Under the pieces are notes generated by a model, which saw only the letters and a list, made by a program, of their open reading frames with translations, was not told where the DNA came from and made no database searches. A program made the translations under genes and the position numbers. A stretch of DNA of 64,000 bases from Brachynemurus nebulosus (lineage: Eukaryota > Arthropoda > Insecta > Neuroptera > Myrmeleontidae): the NCBI GenBank assembly GCA_035578155.1, contig JAPWDM010000022.1:6648783-6712782 (forward strand). Direction: 5' to 3'. This document shows, piece after piece, positions 53,046 through 64,000 of this stretch (positions are counted from its first letter, which is position 1; every line of letters begins with the position of its first letter).

Positions 53046-53656
53046 TAGCCTGTTCACATTATTCCAGTCCAGTAATCTAGTGAGTTAATCCAGCCCAGTG
53101 TTGGACTGGCACATATTGTTTACATTATTCCAGTCATTCAATAGTCCATTCCAGTCATTCAATTACATTACAAAAAACAACAATGCGTGTTCACTGTCCA
53201 ACGTTTAAAGGTCCATTCATATCTACAGACACTGAACGTCACAGACACATATCGTAGCAGACACGACAAATATTGTTTAATGCTTTTCTTATGGGTGTAT
53301 TCATATATACCACACAGACACGGATTGTCTGTATGTATGAATGTGTTCATAAGAAAAGCATTAAAGAATATTTGTCGTGTCGGCCACGATACGTGTCTGT
53401 GACGTTCAGTGTCTGTAAATATGAATGGGCCTTAATCCAGCACTGGCCGTCTGCACTATTCCATTGGCGCTAAAATGGGCGAGCTGTAATGAAAAGCAGG
53501 CCGTCAATCCAGTCACTAGACTGGATTGCTTACTGGAATGGATTCATTCCAGTGCATCCAGTGCATTTCAGTGCCGGCCTACATTATTCCAGTGACATTC
53601 CAGCGCAGGTTTCGATCGCTGGATTGGAATGCTACTGGAATAATATGAACAGGCTA
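53046..53656. mobile_element. Miniature element with TTA TSD (Harbinger-like)
   Basis: Termini TAGCCTGTTCACATTATTCC and inverted TAGCCTGTTCATATTATTCC (one difference, continuing AGT). TTA lies on both sides (53043-53045, 53657-53659). A 3-bp TTA target fits PIF/Harbinger. The interior repeats 'attccagt' many times. A second element is nested inside. Confidence 0.75.
53209..53431. mobile_element. 223-bp hairpin element in a TTAA site
   Basis: Arms of about 85-105 bp pair around 53320 ('ccattcatat.tacagacact', 'gaacgtcacagacac', 'gacacgacaaatatt', 'taatgcttttcttatg'). TTAA borders both ends (53205-53208, 53432-53435), as for piggyBac-type targets. Open frames inside are by-products of the hairpin. 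Confidence 0.8.
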
Positions 53657-53659
53657 TTA

Positions 53660-55728
53660 CGACACAAATCGACTTAGCTCAAGAGCAAAGTTGGTTTATG
53701 TTGATTTGTGCATTGACTCATGGTTGCCAACTTGAAAAAAAATTGAAAAAGTAGCCTTGTGTCACTTTGTGTTTTTCTCGTTGAAAAGCTCCCATCAACT
53801 ACTGAAGCTGTTTTTTCTTAGGAGTAGATTTTTGTTCTTCCTGTGTATGTCAATTCCTTTAAGTCGTGTCAGTAAAATAAAAAATCTGTTGCAAGTATTA
53901 AGAAGAGAAAATCTGTTTGTAGAGTACAATTTTTCAATATCGCAGTGGATACATAACGCTTCTATAAAAGATACGGAAGTTGTTCTATTTTGTTGGTTAC
54001 AAGAATCTTTCTGTAATATTCTTAGAAACTAAACATTTAAAAACACGTCGTAGAATTTTCAGTTTGAAACTCACAAGATCAACAAAATCATAATTCGGTA
54101 GTGAGTTGTGAAGCAGGTAACATAGGTCAAGTACGTATACATTTTATACTCCACGTCGCGTCGCGTCGCCTGAATTATACAGACTGATAATGTTTCCCCT
54201 CTTTTCTTTTCTTTTTAACAGAAAAGTGTCGTTTTTTTTGGGAACTGGTTTATTTTTAGTTACTACCAGTTTTTTCTTTTTTTTTTAAATAAAAAAGTTC
54301 CATTCTGTTTATATTTTGAAAACGGTTTGATTAGATATAATAAATTATACTTTTGATTTATCGAACTCTATGCGATTGCTTATTTTTATCAAGGTCATTG
54401 TCCCTACAGTCTTTAATATAAAAATATAAAGTGCAATATGAATTTTCTTTTAAATAGCGAACTATTAAAATTTTTAGACGAATTATTTTTTTTCAAGTAT
54501 ATGACATGATATCTGTTAAATAAACCTTTAGGAACAAATAAGAAGAATTGAATTAACATCCTTTTTACAGGGCAAATTGATGCAGAAAAACGTTAAATAA
54601 ATCAATTTCTTGACAAATTGCATTCAGCCATTTAGCACACAATAATAATTCAATTGAGTTGCATGCATCAGTATATTCGGCCGATTAATAGATAGCGATG
54701 ACTATGTACTATACAACTATGTTATGACCCCAACGTAGTATAAAGTTTTACCTCTAAACACAGTGTATAGACTGAAATAGTAATGCATTACACATTTATG
54801 ATCCCGTGGATCCCTCGATTGACATTATTGTTCCATCATCTTTGTGATAAGCACATTTTGTCCACAGTGACAAAAGTTTTTCATCCAGTTTCTTTCTTTG
54901 GCACCAGGATAAAAAAAGTTATTGCGGTCTTTAATAAAGAGTGGAAAAAGTGCAGTGCATTCAAGATTGAACGACAGATAGTTCTACAATGTTTGGTCAA
55001 GAATTCAACTTCAATAATCACTGTGACTACAAAATTTCTCAAATTGTCGCCGATAATTTTAATCGCCCAACGTTTACTTTATGATTGTTGCGCCAGTTTC
55101 AATTGTTTGAAACCATCGTGATAAAAATATTAACAACGGAACGAATTATTATAATTACATATATAGTTTAGTGATTGCACCTGATAATCGTAGATAATGT
55201 TCAATTGCTACTATTGATGTTTGATGTTTCATTAATTTCATTAATTTTTATTAAATCACGACATTTCAATGTGTTCAAAATAACAAAAATTCATTGTCGT
55301 ATGCCCCGAACAACTGAATGGGCTTTTTAATGTTTTTGATAAATTGACAAGTGTCTGTTACACTATTAGACTATAAAAACAATATATTATGGAATTATTA
55401 AAGATTATGATCATTATTATTTCTACAAGTGTTGAAAAGTTTTAATCTTTTCTTTTTTTTTGTTTTGTTTCAAAAATTAAAAAAAATTCTAATGTGCAGT
55501 GGTATTTTTAAAAATGGTGACAATAATATTTTAAAGACGTATTATTTAGCTGAATGTGGACGAACTTTGGAACATCCTTCATGAAAGTACAGAACGCTAG
55601 GAATAAATTTTCGTTTGAAACTAGATCTGAATTTTTTTTATTATCGTTAAACAATTAAAAATCATTTATGATACTTTCTTAAAATAAGATAAAAAAAGAA
55701 GCATTCTGTAAAAATTAGTATAATTTTA
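53660..55728. other. Non-coding upstream of Fuseless gene 2
   Basis: No recognisable coding sequence. Open frames at 53757-54032 and 54783-55121 have no known product. 'cgcgtcgcgtcgc' at about 54168 is a short tandem. No clear core promoter identified. Confidence 0.4.
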
Positions 55729-55745
55729 GTTGTTTTCATACCAAA

Positions 55746-56282
55746 ATGCGTGGAAGCACTGCTGGTTTAAGTGTATCATTAAAAGGGGAATCGAAAGCCC
55801 ATTATGCATTGTTATCAATATTAGACTCGGCGTTTGCCATATTTATTTTGGCACCTTCCGTAGTTTGTTATTGGCGAGGTGTATGGGAGCTAATGGCTAT
55901 TTATGTGTATCCAGAAGAACCGGCTATCAGTGCGGCAATTTCAACCACGATAGGTTTTAGTGGTCATTTAATTGCAGCTTTGGGGCAATATGATTTCGAA
56001 CAAACGTTAGATCCAAATAAAAAACGTTTAACTTACATATTTGGATCGAGGTTATATACAACTGTGTTTGGTTTTGCATGTGTAAATACGTGGCGTGGTG
56101 TTTGGCTATTGTTAGATCACTTTACCGAAACGGGACTTAATACGGTGTTAGCAACAACATTAGTTAGTGCAGTAGCATTAGCATTTATGCGTTGTTTGAG
56201 AAATATTTCGGCGCCACCATTTTCAATTATAACCGACGCTGTTAAAGGATATTTTGAAGTTCCAACTATGTTTAGAGTGCCG
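55746..56282 (+). CDS. fusl: Fuseless gene 2, first coding exon (N-terminal half)
   Basis: 179 codons from an ATG in good context (accaaaATG) to the phase-0 donor GTAAGC at 56283. The product is the N-terminal half of Fuseless, the arthropod presynaptic membrane protein that in Drosophila is needed for presynaptic calcium-channel function. Four hydrophobic helices are visible at about residues 19-43, 59-80, 96-121 and 130-151. Two W-R-G-x-W motifs follow helices 1 and 3 (CYWRGVW, NTWRGVWLLLDHFTET), then MRCLRNISAPPFSIITDAVK and FEVPTMFRVP. The two halves of the exon resemble one another. The 5' end may be extended by a UTR exon junction: an AG stands at 55727-55728. Frame clean, no sign of decay. 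Confidence 0.85.
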
Positions 56283-56844
56283 GTAAGCCAATGTAATTAT
56301 TTTTCTTATATTCTTTTTTTTAAAGGTTCTCAAGAATTAAAATAAGTTTTGTCCAAAATACTAAATTAATAATAAACATTATAACCAGACCAAAATATTA
56401 TAATGCCTCGTATTCACCTGCAAGTCACTTGCAAGAGTTGCAGATATTACTTGCATGAACGTGTACACATGTTTCATACTTTTTCTCACAAGTTACTCTT
56501 GGAAGTCGTACTATGTGCAACGTGTCTACATTATCTAATTAATTATTTTTATTGTATTTAGTTGTTGTGTATTGTTTTCCATACAGTTCACAACAAACTA
56601 TTTTCCAATAAATAATGTCTTTTTAAATGTATCTGTATACTGGACAAACTTACGACAATTTCAGAAATTTACATGTTTTCATTGCATTATTGCTTTGTTG
56701 ATAGTATTTGGATAATGACTTTGAAATATTACTAAAGTTAATAATTTTTTTTTTTCATTATTCATACGAGAGAAGTACTAACTTGGCATACACATTTTTG
56801 TGCGCAAAATAGCTGTTTGACCACTCTACTATTCCCAAATGCTT

Positions 56845-56878
56845 TTTGCGTGCGGAAAGTATACTTTCCGCACGCAAA
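56845..56878. repeat. Perfect 34-bp palindrome
   Basis: Arms TTTGCGTGCGGAAAGTA and its exact complement, no spacer, GC-richer than its surroundings. 'acacgcaaaga' and 'tgtgcgcaaaa' nearby suggest it belongs to a hairpin element. Confidence 0.9.
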
Positions 56879-57074
56879 TTGACAATAGAACACACAAAAT
56901 TTAATCAAAACACGCAAAGACGCCTCTTGATTTTCCATTTAATAAATATTTCATAATTATTTATATAGAACTCACCAACAAAGTAATTTAAACAATATTT
57001 AATTCAGAAAAAAAGACAAATACTCAAAAATATTATTTTAAAAAGTAATATAAAATTGTAATAATAATAGAAAA

Positions 57075-57456
57075 TACACCTGTCGCAGCATCCTGCAAAA
57101 CATGCTGAATTTCCGTTTATAAAAATCCATTTTTCTGTGATTTTTTACCCTTTTAATGTAAGTTATTTTTCCTCCTCTTTCTAATGGTGTAAATAAATGA
57201 CGCAAAAATTTTTTAACTTGAGACAATTTTGGCAAAAAACTAGTTTTTTTCACGAAAAATGACCAAAAGAATCATGTTCCAGGCATCCGACATGGCTGGT
57301 TAACGAACGGGACTAAATACAAATATAATATATAAATTTTAGTGAATATTATTTTCGGTTTCTAGGGACCTCAAAACAAATTTCTGCCATTGTCTCGGGC
57401 TCAAGTCGTGTCATGACAGTGGCTGTAATAGCTGAATTCCATTCTGGAAATTCGCT
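57075..57456 (-). mobile_element. Family H copy (M2-like, no TA array)
   Basis: Starts on the element strand at 57456 (AGCGAATTTCC) and ends at 57075 with 'ggatgctgcgacaggtgta'. Shared blocks include 'gaggtccctagaaaccg', 'catgtcggatgcctgg' and 'gaggaggaaaaa'. T flanks both ends. The microsatellite is reduced to 'atatataat'. Confidence 0.78.
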
Positions 57457-58087
57457 AAAACCACCCATAAAACCTATTAGCGCTTTTCATAAAGACAAGA
57501 TAACTCTAAGTTTGAACTTAGCAAAGTTAACGCTAAAACTTAACATTACAATTCATAGACAGATTTTAAAATTGTCCTAGTAAAAACAAGCTTGAAGCTA
57601 GTTATAATGATACATTGTGAGGTGTATATAAGCTTTACAATTAATTCACCAATTGAAAGCAATCAGAAAAACGAAAAATATTTGAACAGTAATAGCGCGA
57701 AATATTTAGATTAATAAAAATTCTATCGGTAAATAATTAATTTTTTTAATATTTTTGCCGTAATTAATAAAATAATATAAACGGATACATAATTATACAT
57801 TTTAATTTAATTTATAATAAATAACAAATATTAACGGAAAAATCTGTTTATTGAAAATTTAAATTTCTTTGTTGTAAAATATGTAAACTTTTAAAATGTC
57901 AATACGTAAGTATGGGCTGTTTGTTAAAAATCACAATATGACGCTCTGGCAAATATATTTAAAATTTTATGAAATAAGTGATATTATGTGACTATTTTTA
58001 TATTATTTTTTTAAAATATGAATTGTCTTTTAAAACTTTCGTTTTAAATATACGTAGGTATATAATATAATTGTGCTTTTTTTATTA

Positions 58088-58092
<5 letters not shown>

Positions 58093-58148
<56 letters not shown>
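58093..58148. repeat. (TA)n microsatellite
   Basis: TA run inside the intron, not attached to a recognisable element. Confidence 0.9.
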
Positions 58149-58151
<3 letters not shown>

Positions 58152-59090
58152 ATACCTACTTTGATGTAATTTGATTAACTTACATGTATAAAGCCATAAT
58201 AAAATATAAATTATAACATAATATACTAAAATATTTGTTTATTTATTAAAAATTTTTACAAAAAAGTGTAAAATAAATATAAATTTTGTTAATGATTTAG
58301 ATTTTTATAATTTTAAATATAAACTGTGGTGCTTCAGCCCTTAATCATTAAATAAATTCCAGTGTGGTTTCGATAATTTTCAACATTTCAGTAGGAAAAA
58401 CAACTAAAAGAAAATTTAATAATAGATAACTAAAATATAGTAAAATATTATTTTAAACTACCATCTTGTTTATAAATCTTTACATTAAAAACCTACGAAG
58501 GTACTTACACAAAAAATGTAAGTAGAAGGTCAAAATATTCTGTCACAAAAGTAACTAATAATTCCTTAGTTTTTCTGTTTTTCCACCTATTTTTAAATTA
58601 GTTATCTATCAAATTGTAAGTTTTTCGTCAAATACATGCTGCAAATCAATATTTTCGTCGCACATGAAAATTTTTTTGTAACTGAAAATATTTAGAGGTT
58701 GAATTACCTATAAAATTAAGTTAATTTGATTCAATTTTTCTTTTAATTTACTTACATTTAAAATATATATTACACCAATACTTAATATAAATATTTAATT
58801 ACGTATATTTTATATTTTTATTGGAAAAAGTTCTTTCAAATTTGATAAAATGTCCAAGTGTCAAGAAATTTCATGTAAAAATATATTTATGATGGACCTA
58901 AGTCGGCCTTTGGCTTATTTTAAATTTAAGTAAGAGATAAAATTGAACTAAGCGTTAAATCCAACCTAAAGTCGTCTGTGAATAAGTTAAGTTTTATCTT
59001 AGCTAAGATTGATCTTAGATTTATCTTAAATCGTCTTTGAATAGACCACTATAACTCTAGCAAGTACTTAACACATTAATATTTTTTGTA

Positions 59091-59324
59091 TAGGGTAAAA
59101 GCCCCCTTTGTGGAACGGTATCTAATACTGGAACAGTTTTGACATTTACATATTTATTTCTTTAATTAAGTAAGGAAAATTTAAATGCGAGGTGAATTTA
59201 AATTGAAAAACAATCATTCTATTAATAGTAATTTTTGTTATCAGACGTCTCTTTCAGAAATAACTTCATTAATATGTAAATGTTCATAATTAGATACCGT
59301 TCCACAAAGGGGTCTTTTACCCTA
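59091..59324. mobile_element. 234-bp miniature element with 36-bp inverted repeats
   Basis: Left TAGGGTAAAAGCCCCCTTTG and inverted right TAGGGTAAAAGACCCCTTTG continue identically (TGGAACGGTATCTAAT). TA flanks both ends (TATA if counted with the first bases). No coding capacity; superfamily not assigned. Confidence 0.85.
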
Positions 59325-59374
59325 TATCAACATCTAAAAACATTTCAGTCCCTTTTTGAAATTCCTGCCAGAAC

Positions 59375-60185
59375 TAAACACTTTTTTAATATTTTTTTAT
59401 TGTTAAAATCGAAACGTTCTTTTGAAGACGATTAAAATGACTATATTTTACATTAAAATGTCGACACAATAATCCCCTTGTTAATTACTCCTAGACTTGA
59501 TGCTAGAAAATTGAGAAAAAACAGGTCATGTAGATTCTTTTATTTAGATATATGATTTAGTTACAAAATTCAAAAGGATATCATAAAAATGTGTGTATTC
59601 GCTATGAGCTTTTGCCTGGAGGGAATCCAGCTCCTCAAAATCGGCTCCAATATATCAGTTGATCAGGACGGCATTTGTACATATTTTTAATATTTTCTTT
59701 AAGAAATAGTATTTTTGTTTAAATACTTGTTTGATTTTTTCAAGGCTAGTACTTGTTACGATTTCTATTTATCAGATTTTACAAAATAAAAAAAAATCAT
59801 TTGTAACCCTACTATCAAACGTCATTTTATTTTGAAATTTTCAAAAAAAAAAAAAAAATATCATAAAAGTTACATCTTATATGCTTTCTGTGGGTTAATT
59901 ATTGAAAAATATTCTATTTTCAGACAATATTGAGGTAAAATGAGCAGATTTATGGCTTTTATTAAACAAATTTCAGCTTTTTAATATATTTTCGCGTTAA
60001 AATATTTAATATGTCAAAATTTAAAACTATTTGTTGTTGCCAAAAAAAAAAAAAAAACTGAATGTGCAAATTTATTTACGAGTAAAATGCTGTGTTTATA
60101 CATTCTAATCATAACAGTATTCTTAGTCGGATAGAAAATTACGTAAAAATATTATTGTTTCAATATGGTTTAACGTAATTTTAAG
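59375..60185 (+). repeat. Long direct repeat with 26885-27650
   Basis: Second copy, same block order as at 26885. It is followed by a 47-bp doublet (60183 and 60228: 'aagaagtttaggctaaaaaa'). Confidence 0.7.
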
Positions 60186-60393
60186 AAGTTTAGGCTAAAA
60201 AATACGAAAAATACGAAAGCTTTATTTAAGAAGTTTAGGCTAAAAAATACGAAATAAGTAGAAAATTCTAATGGAAAGTATTGTAAATATGGTAATCAGT
60301 AATCTTCACACTGGAATGCGCAAAATAATTTATAATAATATTCTTTTTAAGAAATAAGTATACATAATTTTTACGTAAGTTTATAGTTACGCA

Positions 60394-60595
60394 CAGGGCC
60401 GGACCCACAATTATTATGAGGAAGGGGCAAACTCGGGAAAAAAACCTCAAAAATTCAAAAATCCCAGCAAGAGACAAGTGACGAGCAAAGAAGAAAAACT
60501 CAAATTCAACATTTTGGCGCCCTGAATTTGCACTTTTACTCCCTCAACACCTGCAGGGGGGTACGTGCCCCGGATGCCCCCTAGATCTGGCCCTG
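60394..60595. mobile_element. 202-bp hAT-type miniature element with 8-bp TSD
   Basis: Left CAGGGCCGGACCCAC and inverted right CAGGGCCAGATCTAG agree over CAGGGCC.GA.C. Perfect 8-bp flanking repeats GTTACGCA are at 60386-60393 and 60596-60603. No protein. Confidence 0.85.
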
Positions 60596-61960
60596 GTTAC
60601 GCACTCCTTAAAATCTTTTTCTGTGATGCCCGTTGATTCTATAATCATAAATTAAGTATGTAGTTAAAAGAGTTTGGAGAAAATAGAAAATAGTTTAATT
60701 AAATTAATTATCATGAAAAATTTAAAGTTTTTCCCCGTCATCATAGATTTTGATGAAATTTATGGTTTATATAAAGGATTATATTTCAGGGAAATTTGGT
60801 ACGACTTGCTATGTAGCTATGGTAGTTAGTTATGGTAGAAAACTTAAAATGGTAAAAGCATATAAAAAAATCAATTTTATTTGAAAAACCGGCGGTAAGT
60901 TGAGAAAATTGCGAAGCTTGTAAACTAGTCTTTTAACTCATTATGACTCAACGTATATTACACAGTACGTACTTTTTTCTATAGAATTTAAAAATGCAAA
61001 ATAATAGGGAAATATTTTTGTTCATAGTTTTGCATTTTTGTTCATTCTTTTGTGTTTTGACCAGATTTGCTACAGGAAAATAAAGACAATTTTGGATTCT
61101 GTTCCTACAAACGGATTTCTACTCATAAGCCAAATTCATGCGTGTATTACAAGTTTTTTACCATAAAAACTTGATATTATAGATAGTTCAAACTTTTGAA
61201 CTCTTTTTGGCAACTATTAGTATTCTTATCGACAATTTGACGTACATATGGATGCGAGACTACAATTATTGTAATTGAAGCAATACAGCTTTTTTATTTT
61301 ACCCCTAAATATGAGAGTGGGAATCTTTGTGTTTTTAATATTTAAGTTTTTATTTTCCTACCATTTTTGTTGAATAGCTTGAATAGCACAATGACAAAAA
61401 CAATGAAGAATTTGATAATTATTATAGACGTGATTTTTACAAAATTGTGATGATAGTGATGATTATAATTAATAAATAACTTTTTTTTTATGAAACGTTA
61501 AGAAGTATTAATTATTGTGACACCTTTATCTGCTTCCTTTATTTGATTTTTAATGGTAATAATTTTTCGGTATTTTTATAAAAATAATTTTTTTATTTTT
61601 TACCTGTTACACCAAAATATTTTTAAAAATTACATTATGAGCTTTTATTTAAAACAAAAATGAACTATTTTCGCGATAACTGTCTGGGAACTGCAGAACT
61701 CTCATTCTCTTCCCGGAAGTATGATAGACACTTCCAGCAGGGGAAGATTTCTCATACTTACCAAGTTTTTCTGAAAGAGAATATAATCTTCTATGTATAT
61801 CATAAAATTATTCAAAATTTGTGATGACAGAAAAAAACTAAATTTTTCATGATAATTAATTTAATTGAGCTATTTTCTCCTAACTCTTTTAGCTACACAC
61901 TCAATTTATGATTATAGAATCAACGGCACCACAGAAAAAAATTTTAAGAAGTAGGCAAGT

Positions 61961-62922
61961 AAGGGAGAGGCAGGCAAGTTGGAAACGTTTTAACTTTTAC
62001 AAGAATGGAAGGCAAAAATTGCATGTTCGTAAAAATTTTATGAGTTCGATCTAAAATTTGGCTATTTTTCAACCAAAGTACCATAAAAAATCACGCAAAT
62101 AATACGGTATTGGGATTAAACAGCCATTTTTAAAAAAATTACATTTTTTCCATCTTGCCATTCCATTGAAGGTAAAATGGAACTTGACGTTGGGCAAAAT
62201 GGAACATACATAAAACACAAAAATAGATTAACAATTATTTACATTTTTTGAGTTAATTCAACAAACGAAGCTTTTTTATGTATAAATTTTGATCACGGAT
62301 CCAAATATATTATAATTCAAAAAGGATAAATTATAGATTCAACTATGCTGTATTTTTAATTTAAAAACTATATTTCTTTAAAAATATTTTCATAATTATT
62401 GTTTATTTTTTAAAATATCGTACCTTCTAATGATCACAAGTAAGGATTCTGCTTGAGGAGTCAGTGTATATACTGCTTGCAGATATTACACTGTATCTAT
62501 ATTGGTGGAAACATTTCCATCTTAGGTGCAATTGATGGTTTCCATTTTGCCCGAAATGCTTAAACCCTCAAGTTTTAATTTAAAAAATAAAAGTGTTTGA
62601 ATATTTTGAAATTATTAAGAACAAGACTTGTTTTTAAAAAAAACTGATTATTTTAACACAACAAAATTTTTTGACATTAATAAAATACAATTTTTTGTAC
62701 AACTATTGAAAAAAGACTAAAACTTATTTCAAATTGAGATTTTTATTATATCACGCAACTGAACAAAAAGCGCTACATGTATCTACACCATTTTAGAGAT
62801 ATCGGGATATTTTTGTGTGAATTTTCATTATCAACAATAAGATTTACAATTATCAGATGATAAGACAGAATAATCTCGAAATTCCATCTTGCCTTCTATT
62901 TCCACGTTGCCTGCCTCTCGCC
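61961..62922. mobile_element. Element with AGGCAGGCAA inverted ends
   Basis: Left AAGGGAGAGGCAGGCAAGTT and inverted right AGGCGAGAGGCAGGCAACGT correspond over about 25 bp with a few differences. The interior repeats 'aaaatggaac'/'ccatcttgcc'. No transposase and no clean target duplication. Confidence 0.6.
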
Positions 62923-62978
62923 TATGTACTTTAAATAAATTATGGTTATTTCTCAAAAAGAATATTATTATAAACTAA

Positions 62979-63745
62979 CTCTGACCCGCGGCTTCGCCCG
63001 CATTGAATTCAATCCCTTCCTCTCCCCGCTTTGTGCCCCCTTTTTCTCCCGGAAACCTCCAATCGGGATTAAATTATCCCGACAAAAAAATTTTTAAAAA
63101 TTATTACTATATGTGTTCATAGTAAATAATGTTTATATAAATTTTATCAAATTCGGTTCAATCATCCCACAGGAACCTTTAATCAGGATAAGATTAGCAT
63201 ATGTGTAAACTCAGGATTAATCATGTCTGTGTACCAAATTTAATCGAATTCGGTTTAGTTATTTGGACATGATTTAATAATTTCTTTTGTATCCCCCGGG
63301 AACATTCAATCGGGATAAAACTATTCTATGTGTTATTAAAATTCTTGCTACATGTGATCATAGTAAGTAGTGTCTCTGTATTATTTTTCATCGAATTCGG
63401 TTGTCATCCTTTAACTGAGATAAGATTATCTTAACCGAGATAAGATTAAGGAACCTTTAACTGAGATAAGATTATCTTATATGTTAACTCAGGTAAATAA
63501 CGCCAGTGTATGAAATTTCATCGAATTGAGTTTAGTTTTTTGGGATGTGTTTGAATATTTGTTTTTGTATCCCTCAGGAACTCGTAACCGGGATAAATTA
63601 GCCCATGTGTTAATTTAGTATATAAGGTGTGTGTATATAAAATTTTATCAAAATCGGTCCAGCCGTTTCAGTGTGATTGAGCAATAAGCATCCAAACATC
63701 CAAACATCCAAACTTTCACATTTGTAATATTATTAATTGTAAGAT
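62979..63745 (+). repeat. Degenerate tandem block before the acceptor
   Basis: Starts 'gacccgcggcttcgcccgca' and has about four units of 150-200 bp with 'tcgggataaaatta', 'gtgttaactcagg', 'tttcatcgaattcggtt' and 'ggaacctttaa'. It ends with 'cggtccagccgtttcagtgt' and three 'catccaaa' copies. It is a typical insect dispersed repeat tail; ends about 185 bp upstream of exon 2. Confidence 0.65.
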
Positions 63746-63846
63746 TAAGATTACGATTAAAATTAAGATTATCTTGCATACTCCTGTGTCAAGATTACTG
63801 ATTTACTAACATTTTATCACAAGGAAAAAATAAATAAATATTTTAA

Positions 63847-63877
63847 TATTTTAATAAATAAATAAATAAATAAATAA
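63847..63877. repeat. (AAAT)n tetranucleotide run
   Basis: About six copies of TAAA between the tandem block and the exon 2 acceptor. Confidence 0.85.
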
Positions 63878-63931
63878 TATAATTTTAAAACTTTTCATTT
63901 CATAATTTGATTTTTGTCTATTTTGTTACAG

Positions 63932-64000
63932 CGTTCGCAAAAAAATACACCAGTCTACGTTTTAGACTGTTTATTTTCTGTTTTTGTAATTGGTACACTG
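63932..64000 (+). CDS. fusl: Fuseless gene 2, exon 2 (partial, runs off window)
   Basis: Acceptor ttttgttacag ends at 63931. In phase 0 after exon 1 the 23 codons read RSQKNTPVYVLDCLFSVFVI then GTL, the start of the first helix of the second protein half. It aligns with exon A of gene 1 (LLKESTCYCILDNLFSMFIV) and, through the internal repeat, with ILDSAFAIFILAP in exon 1. The W-R-G-x-W motif and the rest lie beyond the window. Confidence 0.8.

Larger units (their letters stand above)
56283..63931 (+). other. Intron 1 of Fuseless gene 2 (7,649 bp)
   Basis: Bounded by GTAAGC and 'tttttgtctattttgttacag'. Filled with repeats listed separately: a perfect palindrome, a family H copy, a (TA)n array, two miniature elements with clear termini, an element at about 61.96 kb, and a degenerate tandem block near the acceptor. 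Segments 57461-59088 and 60604-61960 hold nothing else I can recognise; 57500-57560 and 58930-59040 share 'taagtt'/'cttag'-rich sequence. Confidence 0.75.

Noticed and set aside
53757..54032. 91-codon hydrophobic open frame upstream of Fuseless gene 2
   Set aside because: Starts only with a non-ATG codon, has no similarity I can recognise, and lies in plain AT-rich DNA.
54783..55121. 112-codon + strand open frame
   Set aside because: No recognisable motif, no splice or promoter context, and the opposite strand looks equally protein-like; not supported as a gene.
62979..63745. tRNA-derived SINE head near the GC-rich start 'cgcggcttcgcccgca'
   Set aside because: No A-box/B-box pair or cloverleaf can be drawn; it is the usual edge of a dispersed insect repeat.

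Overview
The window is nuclear DNA of an arthropod, most likely an insect. It is AT-rich, has introns with GT..AG borders, and carries at least fifteen long (TA)n arrays. The only host protein-coding gene family I recognise is Fuseless, the arthropod presynaptic eight-transmembrane family. Transposon remnants (Penelope-like, two or more non-LTR types, hAT, Tc1/mariner, a CACTG-ended type, Helentron-like) fill most of the rest. The order cannot be fixed from sequence alone. I see no prokaryotic genes, rRNA, tRNA or CRISPR.

Layout. 1-12.6 kb: remnants of Penelope, LINE and CACTG-ended elements, plus an 811-bp hAT relic (7907-8717) with perfect 8-bp target duplications. 12.6-13.3 kb: two exons of a first Fuseless-like gene covering only one half of the protein. 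13.8-24 kb: LINE and OTU-domain fragments, then three copies (X, Y, Z) of a repeat called family B here. 21-31 kb: family H, a Helentron/HINE-like element, including two near-identical composite copies in opposite orientation. 31-48 kb: a dense set of inverted-repeat elements, several nested. 48.5-51.9 kb: a large foldback structure whose loop carries a cysteine-rich ORF, a frameshifted inverted copy of it, and a C-rich minisatellite. 53-53.7 kb: a nested pair of miniature elements. 55.7 kb to the end: the first exon, a 7.6-kb repeat-filled intron and the start of exon 2 of a second Fuseless gene, which runs off the window.

How the parts fit. Both Fuseless loci are on the + strand, so this looks like an old tandem family spread apart by transposons. 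Family H inserted into family B copy Y; copies X and Z give the empty site. The comparison shows insertion inside a T run with no clear duplication, and the unit that moved is a composite ending at a second 3' terminus. Many (TA)n arrays sit exactly at the joints between unrelated repeat halves. Most open frames in the window are microsatellite reading (Ile-Tyr repeats) or antisense shadows and are left out.
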